Source: Blastobasis lacticolella
Lineage: Eukaryota > Arthropoda > Insecta > Lepidoptera > Blastobasidae
DNA: 64,000 nt
Reading direction: 5' to 3'
Assembly: GCA_905147135.1 (NCBI GenBank)
Contig: LR990058.1
Span: 14,731,349-14,795,348 of the forward strand
In this document: positions 43,490 to 54,815 of the stretch, one piece after another
How the letters are laid out: each line of letters starts with the position of its first letter
Numbering within the stretch: the stretch's first letter is position 1
The notes under the pieces: model-generated
What the model was told of the DNA's origin: nothing
Seen by the model: the letters and a program-made list of their open reading frames with translations, nothing else
Database searches by the model: none
Program-made: the position numbers and the translations under genes

Positions 43490-43662
43490 AGAGATTTGGC
43501 AGTGGAGGGGCATGCCAGAGCAACGTGTTATAGAGGTGGGCAACGCATTGGCGATACTCTTGGTGTTGCTAATGTCTATAGGCAGTGGTGACCACTTTCC
43601 AGCGGTGGCCCGCTTGCCTGTTTGCCTACTGTATGATATAAAAAATGAAAAAAAAAAATAGC
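43490..43662 (+). repeat. LINE tail element, C2 type
   Basis: 'tttggcagtggaggggcatg', 'ccagagcaacgtgttataga', 'ggtgggcaacgcattggcga', ending in an A-run at 43648-43659. 5'-truncated relative to 3152-3516. Confidence 0.7.
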
Positions 43663-44212
43663 AGGCCCACAAAACGTTAGCCTGCCCGTGCACAACCTGA
43701 CACAAAAAAATATTTTTTGTGACTTCGAATTTTCTTAGCAATAGTAATTAGTTATCCGCTTGTGTGGGTTCACGGTGTCCTCACAGTCTAATGGATATTT
43801 GGCAAAACCCACTGTTTCGCCCATCCCTCAACTTCAAGATACACCTTTGGCAAATACAATGAAGCAATATGAATTTCGCGGAGTCGTGTCGGCGACTGTC
43901 AACCGAGGGTCAGTCATTAGAGGTAGAAAGTTGCATTATGCGCTCCCTTCGAGAGCTGCATGCGAGGTGCACTCACGCACTGTTTTACCTCTGTGATTGA
44001 GCGCTGAATTGCAGTGCATATAATGGCAAGCTGTTGAACTGTTGCTGTTGAACTCTTCGAGTTTTGCCCGCTGTTCCTTTTCAATATAATGTTCCCACTT
44101 TTGTTTCCTTCCAACGAAGACGATTTTTTTACAGTCAGATATAGCTTAATCCACAGCTCTTTGTTTAATTAAAATCGGTTTAGTAGCTTCGAAAATATTT
44201 AAGTAGGTATTA
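43663..44212. other. Non-coding stretch
   Basis: ORFs at 43760-43996 (plus) and 43917-44114 (minus) overlap each other and have no domain. Confidence 0.35.
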
Positions 44213-44214
44213 TA

Positions 44215-44386
44215 CAGGTTGTTACATAATATATGTAAGAAGTCGTGAACCGGATGAAGTGCTAAATGTATGAAAACGATAGGTACAAAAATTCCACGTA
44301 CGACAGAAATAATTGTACCTATCGTTTAAATATGTTTAGCACTCCATCCCGTTCACGACTTCTTACATATATTATGTAACACCCTG
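44215..44386. mobile_element. Fold-back MITE, Tc1/mariner-like
   Basis: 172 bp that folds on itself with arms of about 70 bp. The arms share 'ttacataatatatgtaagaa', 'gtcgtgaac' and 'cgataggtacaa', with few mismatches. TA flanks both ends (44213-44214, 44387-44388). The tip is CAGG(G/T)TGTTACATAA. A TA target fits Tc1/mariner-type transposases (family knowledge). No ORF. Confidence 0.85.
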
Positions 44387-44839
44387 TATATACATTGCCT
44401 GGGGTCTGTCAGTTAGGTTCTCGCCAAAGTTTTTACTACGACAATCCTCCAAATATCAACACATGTTAAACCACAAAAAGAAAATCATGCCACCACTTTC
44501 CACACGAATCTAAATCCCAAATTGGCACCACCCCAAATCCGAACCAAAACGACAATCTCTTTCTCGCCTACAGTCTGTCGCATCTCACGATCTCTGTCGC
44601 ACAAACAATCGCTGTTGACAACGGAAGCGTGCGCGGGCGCAGAATACTGGAGCACGCATTAGCCCCTTGTAGCTATCAATAAAACGTTTAGATCCGCCAT
44701 TGTAGCTGGTGAAAGTGTTTCTGTGCCACTGAACTTGATTCATCGATATATTCTGTTGTAGCTTCAAAATGGAGGTAGGCGTGATTAATTGTTTATAAAG
44801 AGGCAAGTGACAGTTGTGATACGTCTTAATGTGACGGTG
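44387..44839. other. Non-coding stretch
   Basis: The long minus-strand ORF (44585-44920) has no domain and its 5' part overlaps SINE-B. Confidence 0.4.
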
Positions 44840-45080
44840 GAATATGTTAATTACCGAATAACGGTGAGGGAAAATGTCGTGATGTAATCTGCACGTGCAT
44901 GCAACTGAATGAGTAACCATGGTTCAAACTGGTCAGATTCCCCTGTTAACAAGGTTACGGAGGTCAGATGGTAGTCGCTCCACTGTGATTGTCTGAACTG
45001 CCCAATCCTGGTTCATGGTCAAAGCGGACCCGGGCTCTCGTACGCGAGAGCACAACCGGGACATTAACGCCAAAAAGATG
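44840..45080 (+). repeat. SINE-B, headless copy
   Basis: Starts inside the body ('tgttaattaccgaataacgg') and continues 'tgagggaaaatgtcgtgatg', 'ggttacggaggtcagatggt', 'ctctcgtacgcgagagcaca', to 'ttaacgccaaaaagatgaca'. Confidence 0.8.
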
Positions 45081-45694
45081 ACATTAGTTATGATATCAAT
45101 GACGTGACGGTTGGTTTTTGTTATGGGACTTATACGCCCATAAAATTAGAGTAAAGCACGGTTATAGGGTATTATAATATCGTGGGTTATTTTGATACGT
45201 AAGCACTCTAACAATTGTTCAGTCATTTTTTCGTGCAAGAGGGACAAACATGCTTACAACGTTTTGTAATTTTACAGACAAATTATAGAGCTGTAGACCT
45301 TACCATTATGTCTCCCAGTTTCAGTATAGTGGCAAACGTGACAAACAGAATTTGCCATTAAATGACAGCTCGCCTGACCCGATGGCTTTATAAGCCACAG
45401 CCTTGGTCCTCACTTCATTAGTCGATTAGCTGACTGCAACATCGCTTCATACAAAACTTAACGACGCCAAGCCGGCCATTTACTTCAATAATCCCATACA
45501 ATAATATCACAAGGCCTTTCTGCGTTGGACCTTCATACATCTTATTGTTTTTGAGCGACACTTTGCAATGTTGTAATGTGAATGCTTTCAGACTTGCGAT
45601 CTTACAGCGTACTTATTTTGTACTTAAGTATTATGTAATAGGGACCGTGACTTGAGACAAATGATGTGTGAAAATTGTAATACCTGTTTATCAG
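45081..45694. other. Non-coding stretch
   Basis: Nothing recognised. Confidence 0.4.
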
Positions 45695-45912
45695 CTATAC
45701 ATAGTATAAAACAAAGTCGCTTCCCGCCGTCTGTCCCTATATATCTTCTATTAGATGACTACGAAACGGATTTTTGCGGTTTTCATCAATAGGTAGAGTA
45801 ATTCTAGAGGAAGGTTTATAAGCAAGAAAAAAGGTGTAAAGTATGTAGGGGTATGTAGGGATAGAAGTCCCTACGAAAAGAAGCGAAAGAAGTCGCGCCG
45901 GGTCCACTAGTA
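45695..45912 (+). repeat. Repeat G, uninterrupted copy
   Basis: 'acatagtataaaacaaagtc', 'gcttcccgccgtctgtccct', 'gaggaaggtttataagcaag', ending 'gaagtcgcgccgggtccact', 'agta'. It shows the site into which the hAT-like MITE went in the 20-kb copy. Confidence 0.75.
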
Positions 45913-46004
45913 ATTTATAAAATAAAGCCTAATTTCTGTCTCAATTGACATTTTTAATAAAGTATGCAAAAAGAGGGTTGTTATACTTCAACATTATCTG
46001 AGTA

Positions 46005-46160
46005 TCTGTGTGTCTGTCTGTAGCACCGTAGCTCCACAATAAATAAATTGATATTTATGCCAGGTTAACGGAGATAGTTCTTAGCTTTGTCACATTAAAA
46101 TTGGTTCAGTGGTTCGGGAAATATTTGGGTGTATATAGAATTTGTCGGAGTTTGACAGAG
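46005..46160 (-). repeat. Repeat E, reversed copy
   Basis: 'ctgtctgtagcaccgtagct', 'cttagctttgtcacattaaa', 'attggttcagtggttcggga' is the reverse complement order of repeat E. Confidence 0.6.
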
Positions 46161-47554
46161 CGATGACAGCTGTCAGAGCGGTCAAGTCAAACCCTATGGA
46201 CTCTTGTTTCAAAGTCTATTGAATTCGAATCCTATTGTGGCGGATTGGAGGTTGGCGAATATGATGAAATAGAACCATTAAGTATCTCTAACCACTCGTA
46301 TTAGTCATCATTATCATCATCAAGTTCATGAATTTCTTCCAAAAGCTGGTCAAGATCGCAGTGTTGCAATTACACTACGAATTTTTTAGTTTGCTAATAA
46401 TATACATTTTTTTCTTTTTGTTTACTTTAGGTACTTTTAGGTTCGTTTATATCATCTCAATTAAAATAATATATTACCCATTAATTTATTCATTTTTGCG
46501 TAAGTGTTGGTTTCCTTTAAGTGAAAGAATCGGATGTATAGTTTCTGATATTATTGCTAGCAAACAGTTATGTTCGAGATCTCTCATGTAATATTTCAAT
46601 GTAACTAAAAGTGTAATTCTGTTAAAATAAATAAATAAATTATTTTTTCAATAGCATCGAGAAAAAAAATACTACGAAGTTACAATCAATAGTTATAGTA
46701 TCGATTAGCGCGTTGATGTCTAACGTATTAGTAACGCGTAATGCCGTTCATACTAGTTAATCAACTTGTTACTGAATAAAATATTTTTGTATCAATCAGG
46801 CTTGGTGACGTCAACAAAACAATTTTTTTTTTTAAATAAGTTAAAAAAAAAATTATTTTACTTTAAGAATGGTGAAAAATACCGTGCCATAAAAGACAAG
46901 AATATTTGACGCAGATTATGTAGGTGTGTCGTTTATGGCACAGTAGGCATAGTAAGTGGGTTAATCACTATTAAGTACTACATGGAATTATTTTATTTAT
47001 TTGGAACACAGTTTAAATAACAAATTATTGTAAAAAGTAAATGCAAGTGTAATTTTAATAAAAAGCAAGGGCAGCTTGCAACAATTTCTTCAACGCATGT
47101 AGGCTGATATTTAACCAAAAAGTTTATACAGAAAAACGATATTCTGAAACGAATTTAAGAATTTGGTAAAAGCGGTACTTAGTGTATATAAAATTTGTAG
47201 ATTGACCATAATCTAGAATAGGAGATAAACAACTTTTTACCGAGGTCTAAAGCCTGATAGTTTACTACAAAGTCGTTATTAATTACCCTATCCAAAACAC
47301 CGAGGCCTATCGACGAATTTATTCGTCCATTCGTCTTCCAAATGGAAAGTAAAAGTGAGATGTTATCAAATCTTGCGTGTTCGTTCATCAGAGCATCTAA
47401 TGCGGTGGTCAGGCGTTTCGTGGTACCGGCTTAACCATTATTAATATTATCAACTAGTTTGTGCCCGCGACTTGGTCTGGGATGAAATTTTAAAGGAATT
47501 GTGAGCTATAAGAGCTTCAGAAATAAATTTGAATGGGGTGGAATACATTCATAG
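46161..47554. other. Long non-coding stretch
   Basis: Position 46220 onward ('gaattcgaatcctattgtgg') looks like a SINE-B head remnant. 46300-46372 has ATC repeats and 'agatcgcagtgttgcaatta' like SINE-A. The ORF at 46328-46591 is hydrophobic only because of T-rich sequence. The minus ORF at 47179-47388 is unrecognised. Confidence 0.35.
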
Positions 47555-47632
47555 AATGCCTGGTGTTATATTTCATCATATCAGCCGAAAGACGCCCACT
47601 GCTGGGCATAGGCCTACCCCAGAGACCTCACA
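47555..47632 (+). repeat. Common lepidopteran LINE-end word
   Basis: 'catcatatcagccgaaagac', 'gcccactgctgggcatagg', a very frequent moth repeat: the reversed end of a LINE ORF plus its GAT tract (knowledge). Confidence 0.6.
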
Positions 47633-47672
47633 ATTATATTTGGATGTGTACAATTATATTATTACTTCTGTA

Positions 47673-47756
47673 CTTTATCTGCCAAATCCTGGATCATGGT
47701 CAAGGCGGACCCCGGGCCTTCGAGAGCACAACAGGGACCATAACGCTAAGATGATT
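47673..47756 (+). repeat. SINE-B, 3' fragment
   Basis: 'ctgccaaatcctggatcatg', 'gtcaaggcggaccccgggcc', ending 'cataacgctaagatga'. Confidence 0.75.
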
Positions 47757-48115
47757 TTTTACAGTTATAATTACTTAGAGAACAATAACTTTATTTATCA
47801 GTTACAAATATCTGATATATACTCGCTCGTGTATTCAAATATTTTTCTTTAAGTGTCAATTTCATCCAAAATGATTTTACAAATCTGACACGTTATATAC
47901 AAATACAACCATAACGAATTGGTCGTTCTAACCCACAATAAACAAATTAGACAGAAAAAGCGTGTAAGTTCTAGAGTTATGCACCGTAATTGCCTACCAT
48001 AACTAATGCGATTCCACACGCCAATGTAATATGCTTACATTCACGCCTATTACTTAAACTAATACCAAAGATTATATAATACTAACCAAAGATAGTATAA
48101 AAATAAAATAATCAA
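47757..48115. other. Non-coding stretch
   Basis: A+T-rich. Nothing recognised. Confidence 0.4.
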
Positions 48116-48238
48116 CTTGGCTTTAATGTCCCGCTTGTGCTCTCGCGCATGAGACCCCGGGGTCCACCTTGAGCGTGATTCAGGATTTCGCAGATCAGGT
48201 ATTTACAGTGGAGCGACTGCCATCTAACATCCGTATGT
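48116..48238 (-). repeat. SINE-B, 3' fragment
   Basis: Minus orientation: 'ttggctttaatgtcccgctt', 'gtgctctcgcgcatgagacc', 'cagtggagcgactgccatct'. Confidence 0.75.
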
Positions 48239-48277
48239 ATTTTATAAGATGACCAGCGTGAAGAGATATATAGCACA

Positions 48278-48385
48278 ACAAACTTATCTGACCCGGTGAC
48301 AGCGTCGCTGTTTTTGGAAGTGACTTGACATTTCAAAATAGGGACACTTAGTTCCAGCTTTGGCCACCGGGTCAGATAAGTTTGT
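48278..48385. mobile_element. Small TIR element (MITE), 108 bp
   Basis: Perfect 21-bp TIRs: the left begins acaaacttatctgacccggt and the right ends accgggtcagataagtttgt. The core 'gacatttcaaaatagggaca' is shared with 18437-18557. No ORF; target duplication unclear. Confidence 0.75.
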
Positions 48386-48481
48386 AGTTAACGGGCAGTA
48401 TGGGAAGATTCATCAATATGTCCCGAAAAGAATCTGATCGCCATAAAATCAGATACTCGTAATAAGCTCACTGTACATCTT

Positions 48482-48630
48482 TTTTTTATACCACCAAGGT
48501 GTCAAACAAGCTTACGGACTCTGATAGCAGATACCGCAGCCTATGGACGTTTGCAATACCAGGGGTATCACCCACGCGTTGACGACCCTGTAAAACCATT
48601 TCACCCCTTTCTTGAAGAACTCCATGTGCA
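48482..48630 (-). pseudogene. LINE 3' end, D type
   Basis: Plus strand 'ccaaggtgtcaaacaagctt', 'tatcacccacgcgttgacga', 'cccctttcttgaagaactcc'. The minus strand encodes MEFFKKGVKWF. Cut off at 'ccatgt', shortly before the J LINE begins. Confidence 0.7.
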
Positions 48631-48656
48631 CAACATCAATCCATAACCGTCATTAA

Positions 48657-50912
48657 TCATGCGGCCTTACTCTTCCTTACCTTGAACTCGACACGTGCGA
48701 AGAGCACGGCATGCCCCGGCGGGTGTGGCGATACAAGTCAGCAGATTGGGATGAGATGCGTCACTTCTTTTCGTCCTATCCTTGGCGGGAGGCATGCTTC
48801 TCTTCGGGCGACCCGTCGAATTGTGCTGAAGCCGTTACCGCGGTTATACGGCAGGGTATGGAGTATTATATTCCGTATTCTGATGTAGCGATGAACGGCA
48901 AGTCTCGTCCATGGTTCAGTGCTGGGTGCCGTCGCGCTGAAGCGCTGAAGCAGGCGGCATACTCTGCCTGGGCTGAGGCTCGAGCTCATAAGTCTCCGGA
49001 TACTCGCAAATTGAAGAGAGCCTTTAACCTTGCCGCCAAGTCTAGCAAAAGGACGCTACGCAGGGCTCGATTCGACCACATAAGCCGGATTGGCGCCAAA
49101 CTGGCCTCTTACCCTCCTGGGAGTAAGGCGTTTTGGTCTTTGGCAAAAGCGGTTGAATCCAATTTTAGCCAATCCTCGTTACCACCGTTGCTGAAGCCAG
49201 ACGGAACATTGGCACATGCTGCGGAGGAAAAAACGAATTTACTTGCTTCTCATTTCGCGGCGAGTTCGCGTTTAGATACTGCAGGAAAAACTCCACCCGT
49301 CTCACCCCGCGCTGACTGCACTATGGCAGACGTGCGAATACATCAAAAAGAGATTTTAAAAATCCTGCAGAGTCTGGACGTGGACAAGGCTAGTGGACCT
49401 GATGGTATACCAGCGACGGTCTTGCGTAGATGTGCCCCTGAGTTGTCTCCTATTCTCACACGCCTGTTTCGTCTCTCACTAAAGACTGGTATTGTACCTA
49501 GGTCGTGGAAGCTTGCCAATGTGCAGCCCGTGCCTAAGAAGGGCAGCCGCGCAGACCCTGCCAACTACCGCCCTATTTCAGTCACCTCCATTCTCTGTAA
49601 GATTATGGAGCGTGCACTGAACAACAAACTCCTTGCGCATCTCGAAGGTAACGATCTCCTCAGCGATTACCAGTACGGATTCCGCCGTGGTCGGTCGACT
49701 GGGGACCTTCTGGTGTATGCCATTCATATATGGAGTGAGGCCATTGAGAAGCATGGCGAGGCCCTTGCTGTGTCGCTCGATATCTCCAAGGCCTTTGATA
49801 GGGTTTGGCACGCAGCCCTACTAAGCAAGCTTCCCTCATTTGGCATTCCTGTTGGCTTTTGCACCTGGATTTCGGACTTTCTGAGTGGACGTTCAATCCG
49901 GGTAGTTCTCGATGGTTACTCGTCTGATCTTCAGGCTATCGACGCGGGAGTTCCTCAGGGGTCGGTTCTGTCCGCGACTCTTTTCTTGCTGCATATCAAC
50001 GATCTTCTAGTACCCGGTACCCTTGGGTACGCTGACGACAGCACAGTAACGGATAGATATCTGTCAGAGGCAAAAGCTAACAGGGACGACATTCAGTCTT
50101 GTCGAGAGGCCATGGTTAGGCGTTTGAACGAAGCTCTCAAGGCAGTTTCCGACTGGGGCGAAGCCAATCTAGTGGCGTTCAACGCTACCAAAACACAGGC
50201 GTGTTTGTTTTCCGCCAAACGGAGTCCATTCCATCTAACTCCGGCTTTCCGGGATGTAGCTGTGGAAATTACCGACAATTTACAGCTCCTTGGTGTTGAG
50301 CTATCAACCAATCTTAACTTTGGACAGTACATCGAATCCAAAGCCAAGACTGCAGCCAAGAAACTTGGTATCCTCTCGAAGGTCAGGCGGTACTTCACTT
50401 CAAAGCAGTTGCTTCAATTATATCAAGCACAAGTTCGTTCATGCATGGAGTACTGCTGCCATCTCTGGGATGGATCAGCCAAATACCAACTGGCCGCTTT
50501 GGATTCGGTGGAAAAACGTGCAAAGAAGATAATTTGTGATCCGCAATTAATTGAGGCTAAGCTGCAGAGCCTCGAGCATCGGCATAGGGTTGCGTGTCTA
50601 TCGGTATTCTATAGGTTGCATTTCGGAGAGTGTGCGAAACAGTTGCACGACCTCATTCCGCCGGCCCCTTTCCGCCATCGGGAAACGCGATCCGGGCGAG
50701 CGCTTCATCCTTATGTCGTGGATCTTCCAGCTGCCCGCACGAGCCGCTTTGGTTCAACCTTTATAATGCGAACGGCTAAGGAATGGAACGCGTTGCCTGC
50801 GAGTGTGTTCCCTGATCACTATAATCTGGACGCCTTCAAGGCTAGAGTGAATAGGCTGTTCCTAGACAGGCATGCTCCATCTTCGACCGCATCGTCATTT
50901 ACCACCAGGTGA
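48657..50912 (+). CDS. 5'-truncated LINE ORF2 with intact reverse transcriptase (J family)
   Basis: Reverse transcriptase ORF of a non-LTR retrotransposon of the Jockey/CR1 type, which copies LINE RNA into DNA at the target. The frame is open from 48657; the first ATG is 48711 (733 codons), but this ATG is internal and the true ORF began upstream in lost sequence. Residues counted from 48711: linker 1-220, SGPDGIP 228-234, PVPKKG 274-279, NYRPISV 285-291, FRRGRST 324-330, catalytic Asp in [12 protein letters not shown] at 357, GVPQGS 413-418, YADD 440-443, thumb to about 560, and a C-terminal [19 protein letters not shown] block (692-710). The apurinic-type endonuclease expected before residue 1 is missing, so the copy is a dead-on-arrival truncation, yet it has no stop or frameshift, suggesting a young insertion. 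Fragments of the family lie at 32490-32572, 35689-35828 and 63357-63515. Confidence 0.9.
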   Translation, partial: SCGLTLPYLELDTCEEHGMPRRVWRYKSADWDEMRHFFSSYPWREACFSSGDPSNCAEAVTAVIRQGMEYYIPYSDVAMNGKSRPWFSAGCRRAEALKQAAYSAWAEARAHKSPDTRKLKRAFNLAAKSSKRTLRRARFDHISRIGAKLASYPPGSKAFWSLAKAVESNFSQSSLPPLLKPDGTLAHAAEEKTNLLASHFAASSRLDTAGKTPPVSPRADCTMADVRIHQKEILKILQSLDVDKASGPDGIPATVLRRCAPELSPILTRLFRLSLKTGIVPRSWKLANVQPVPKKGSRADPANYRPISVTSILCKIMERALNNKLLAHLEGNDLLSDYQYGFRRGRSTGDLLVYAIHIWSEAIEKHGEALAVSLDISKAFDRVWHAALLSKLPSFGIPVGFCTWISDFLSGRSIRVVLDGYSSDLQAIDAGVPQGSVLSATLFLLHINDLLVPGTLGYADDSTVTDRYLSEAKANRDDIQSCREAMVRRLNEALKAVSDWGEANLVAFNATKTQACLFSAKRSPFHLTPAFRDVAVEITDNLQLLGVELSTNLNFGQYIESKAKTAAKKLGILSKVRRYFTSKQLLQLYQAQVRSCMEYCCHLWDGSAKYQLAALDSVEKRAKKIICDPQLIEAKLQSLEHRHRVACLSVFYRLHFGECAKQLHDLIPPAPFRHRETRSGRALHPYVVDLPAARTSRFGSTFIMRTAKEWNALPASVFPDHYNLDAFKARVNRLFLDRHAPSSTASSFTTR

Positions 50913-50961
50913 GATAGCGGTCAAATGCCTGGATAGTCTAAAATTATAAAAAAAAAAAAAA
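50913..50961 (+). other. LINE-J 3' UTR and A-tail
   Basis: Short 3' UTR 'gcggtcaaatgcctggatag', 'tctaaaattat', then 14 A (50948-50961). No target duplication recognised against the 5' junction near 48657. Confidence 0.75.
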
Positions 50962-51191
50962 GATTCGGAATACATATCCTCAGAGTCATTGTACTATCGC
51001 ATGACTGCATGGCGTTTATCTTCCTGCTCTCATCTTAAGACACCACTGACAATAGTTATGCTCTTGACAGCTAACACTGACATTTTAAAGCCCTGATGAA
51101 AAAATATGGATGTATAAGTTTGGCGTATCTACCTTCGTGCCTTGGATCTGTTTATGTGTGTAACCTGTGGAGGTGTAATTATAAAAAAATG

Positions 51192-51530
51192 ATCATCTTG
51201 GCGTTAATGTCCCGGTTGTGCTCTCGCGCACGAGGGCCCAGAGTCCGCCGTGACCATGATCCAGGATTTGGCAGGTCAGGTAATTACAGTGGAGCGACTG
51301 CCATCTGACCTCCGTGACCCTGCTACCAGGGGAACCTGACCAGATTGGATCATGGTTACATCCAGTCGCCTGATTGTGCAGGTTTCATCACGATGTTTTC
51401 CCTCACCGTAAGAGCATCGGTTAGTATTCAACTAATGTACATAACTCAGAAAACAGTAATTTTTATATGGCCGGAGCGGGATTCGAACCCGGGACCTCTG
51501 GCTTACGAGTCGGATACTCTAACCGCTCGT
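51192..51530 (-). mobile_element. SINE-B, near full-length copy
   Basis: Minus orientation: 3' end 'atcatcttggcgttaatgtc' at the left. The B box reads gggattcgaacccggg on the plus strand near 51479-51494, and the head runs to 'ctctaaccgctcg'. It abuts a reversed repeat E without spacer. Confidence 0.85.
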
Positions 51531-51672
51531 AGCTCCATAACGGATGGACCGATTTCGATGCGGTTATCTTTGTTTGAAAGGTACTTTAATCGAAAATTAA
51601 AATCTATTCTGTAGTTTAGTTTATATTTGACCATGGGTAAACTTGGTCGGGGATTATCCGATGATTAGGGTC
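51531..51672 (-). repeat. Repeat E, reversed copy
   Basis: 'tagctccataacggatggac', 'cgatttcgatgcggttatct', 'ttgtttgaaagg', 'aacttggtcggggattatcc'. The part expected on its left side is absent, so the SINE-B junction is also a truncation point. Confidence 0.65.
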
Positions 51673-51699
51673 GAATAAGTTATTAGCCAATATGTTCTA

Positions 51700-51945
51700 A
51701 TTGGGGTAAGGGGCAACGCATTGGTGATATGATAGCTACCCCTGGTGTTGCTAATTCTTTTAGGCAGTGGTGACCAGGTTCCGTTAGGAGGACTGTTGAA
51801 AAGGATAGCAATGTTAACTGACAAAATTTTAACGAAAAAATTGCCAAGTCTATATGTACGCGACTCCCCAAGTGCTGTGTCACCAGGCCCATGGGCAGGT
51901 GACCATTTTCCATTAACTGACTTTGCTATAACAAAAAGTATTCTA
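51700..51945 (+). repeat. Degraded LINE tails, C/K type
   Basis: 'ggggcaacgcattggtgata', 'tacccctggtgttgctaatt', 'aggcagtggtgaccaggttc' (51710-51790), then a second tail-like piece 'catgggcaggtgaccatttt' (51890-51910). Confidence 0.5.
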
Positions 51946-52169
51946 TTTAATCAATAGACGTTTAAAAATATATACGCCGTGAATCACAAACAGATTCGAT
52001 CCCGATTACAATTGGTCGTTTGGAATGCGATCACATCAGTGATTGCATTTGTACATTCCGGAGTAATGAATGAAGAATTTTAAGAATTGAGCCACAGTTT
52101 TGGTCAAGGCAAACTTTTCTAAGAAATAAGTACATATTTCTAATTTCTTATACGCGTTTGTTCGCTTCT

Positions 52170-52212
52170 TTCACTCGGGAGAGCACAACCGATACATTAA
52201 CGCCAAGATTAA
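52170..52212 (+). repeat. SINE-B, 3' end fragment
   Basis: 'ctcgggagagcacaaccgat', 'acattaacgccaagatta'. Confidence 0.6.
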
Positions 52213-53364
52213 TATTTTCTATTAAAGGTTTGGATGTCGTAACAATGGTATAGCTAGTGTCAAATAAGAAGAGACTTCGCGGGTCACGTGGTTTATACGA
52301 TATGCGCTGCATACGATAACCTGCGCGAAATCCCCTCCAATGCCATTTGACAAGTCTCTTCCTTCATGACGCGGGTTTATAACACCATTGTAGGAAGCTC
52401 GTTCCGTAGCGTAGTTGTACTGGGAAGGGAGTTTCACTTATGGTATTTTTACTACGAGCTAGCGACCGGAAGCGACTCACTTCGATTACATATGCCTGTC
52501 TGGGAAACAGAGTCGCTAGTAGAGAAATATATTATCAGTCTATTAAATACCATTTAAATAAGGAGACATTATATGTAAGGGTGTTCGCGAATGCACCGCG
52601 AATGCGCTGATGCTGCAACAGCGCGCAAGCGTTTACAAAATTCGGAAGCACACTCAGCAGAGGGTGTGAGAAAATGTAAGCCACAAGCTAAGTATATATA
52701 TCGCAAGTCTAGAGACAACAGCGCCTCTCATCGTAGCTACTCAATGTTGAAACAGATCATAGTATCTACATATGTTATCACGTTGCAAGCAAACGAAATA
52801 ACTCAAAAGAAGTGATGAAGGCGCCGAATTGAAACTTGACCACACACGTTGGCTACATTTCAAATAATTTCAACCTAGAGATGCAAGATAATAATAATTC
52901 CTAATTATTTTTCATTTTTAATCTGGCAACAAAAAATATTTCGTTAATTGAATCGATTTTGTTATTCGACTCGCCTACCGCGGCTAGATTGAAACCGATT
53001 CAAGTTCATTCGTGTCTAATCACCCAGAAGATCACAATAGGATTAGTTCAAGATTTTGTAATGAATCTTTCAAGGCTACTTTAAGTTTTCGATATGGATA
53101 GTAATGATTATTCTTTTCAATCTCAAGTTTTCTTTATTGTTATTGAGTATTTCTCTTGGTCTATACTATAAGCTTAGTTTATGATCCGAATGGTCATTTC
53201 TGGCTTCAGCCCTGGTCCACTTTCCTACTCTTTACGACTATAGTCTAGTTTTTATTAGTGTAGTGAGGCGACATGGACCTCAGATCCACCTGATAGGAAG
53301 TGGTCAAAAATCAACAATGTAGTCGTATAAAGTATTTGTACGTATCCAAACGTCTATATATATA
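52213..53364. other. Mostly unassigned stretch
   Basis: Positions 52388-52440 ('gtaggaagctcgttccgtag', 'cgtagttgtactgggaaggg') resemble the reversed LINE-D region at about 21237-21290. Positions 53268-53305 ('gacatggacctcagatccac', 'ctgataggaagtggtc') are a reversed C tail. The ORF at 52591-52815 is unrecognised. Confidence 0.35.
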
Positions 53365-53558
53365 CATAGTATAAAACAAAGTCGCTTTCCGCCGTCTGTC
53401 CCTATGTATCTATGTACGCTTAGGTCTTTTAAACTACGCAACGGATTTTAATGCTGTTTTCAAGGGTGATTCTAGAGGGAGGTTTATAAGCAAGAAATAA
53501 AGGGTAGATAGGGGTAAAGTAGGTATGCGCCAACGAAGTCGGCCGAGTCCACTAGTTT
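53365..53558 (+). repeat. Repeat G, uninterrupted copy
   Basis: 'acatagtataaaacaaagtc', 'gctttccgccgtctgtccct', 'ggaggtttataagcaagaaa', ending 'gccgagtccactagt'. Second empty-site reference for the hAT-like MITE. Confidence 0.75.
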
Positions 53559-54815
53559 AAAATATATAAACGTCTGCACGGCCTAATTTCAGCATTGCAA
53601 GATTTTCGTAGATTGCTAATATCTAGAGCAAGACAGACCACAACACTACAAAAAAAACACAAAAAAAACCCTGTAAATATACAAAAAACCTAACGCAAAC
53701 CACGTGTTACTTCCGCCATTGGGTAACACGGCACACCTATGCAGGTACGCAATAAAACAGATGTAAAAGTGACAAGCACAATGCGGAGTCGCCAACACCC
53801 GGAGATGGTAGCTAGGTACCATCGTGACGTAACATCGAGAGATACGTCCGCGATAAAAAGTAAACGGTCTTGGACTTGCTTTCGATGAGGGTGCGAGTGT
53901 TCCGTGGCTCTATCGCGTCTCTACAATCGCGACTCTATATACTTTGTGGGTAGGTATTTTTATATATTTTCGGTAGTGCATTCTTTGTTTTATTGGTTGT
54001 TATTATTGTAAAGATCAGGTTAATGAATGTGGGAGAAGGGAGTGAGATTTGCCAGAAACAAAAAAATCAAAATTACAGTAAAAATCATACACGTTGATAA
54101 CTTACATATGTATTTTTATTTACAAGTTTGTGTCCGGGGGCAGCGGCATGGACGACATTTTAATTTTTTGTATATAATATATGTATTAGTGAATAGGTAT
54201 ATGTAGTGGTAGGTATATGTATATTGATATATTTGTATTGTAACTGTAAAAATGTTATGTGTATATTAAAATAAAAATAAGTTAATTTGTGCTAAATTTG
54301 TCTTGTGTTAATTTATCGCTATCAGCCTGATGAGGCCAAGTACATGATACCATGTAAATTTTTTTATATTTTAATTAATCAATATAACTACAATTTTCGA
54401 TTAACAAACTTCGACAAGTTTTTTTCGAAGAAGTCATCGTTATTACAAAAATAACGTTATGTGAAACAAAATTATAAGAAAAAATGTTATACCAAAAAAT
54501 TTGGACCCTCATCCGTAATGTAGAAATTTTTTAGAGCGTAACACCTACAGCTTCTTTACTACTACTAATGTAGGTACCTACTTACTTTTACACTGATTCT
54601 GGGTAGATAGATACGCTGTCTTCTGTACACTTATCACTCGAAGAGCGCCGACAAAAAAAACAAAATTGAAGAAACATTGATTGATATGGACTCTACATTC
54701 TTGTAGAGTAATGCATTTGGAGATCTGACGGATGTTACGTTGTAATTACACAGTGTGAGTTGGCGTGAAAGATGATTTCTGATAGTCTTGTGAAGTTATG
54801 ATGGATATGCCGCTG
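53559..54815. other. Non-coding stretch
   Basis: A+T-rich, including TA/TG-rich low complexity at 54165-54240. No gene. Confidence 0.4.

Noticed and set aside
46328..46591. Hydrophobic ORF as a membrane protein
   Set aside because: Phe/Leu/Ile content comes from T-rich DNA, and the start overlaps a repeat remnant.
49343..50398. Minus-strand ORFs under the LINE ORF
   Set aside because: They are shadows of the RT frame with no domain of their own.
48711..50912. Host gene with a reverse-transcriptase domain
   Set aside because: 5' truncation, A-tail and several family fragments nearby show a LINE insertion. No sign of domestication.
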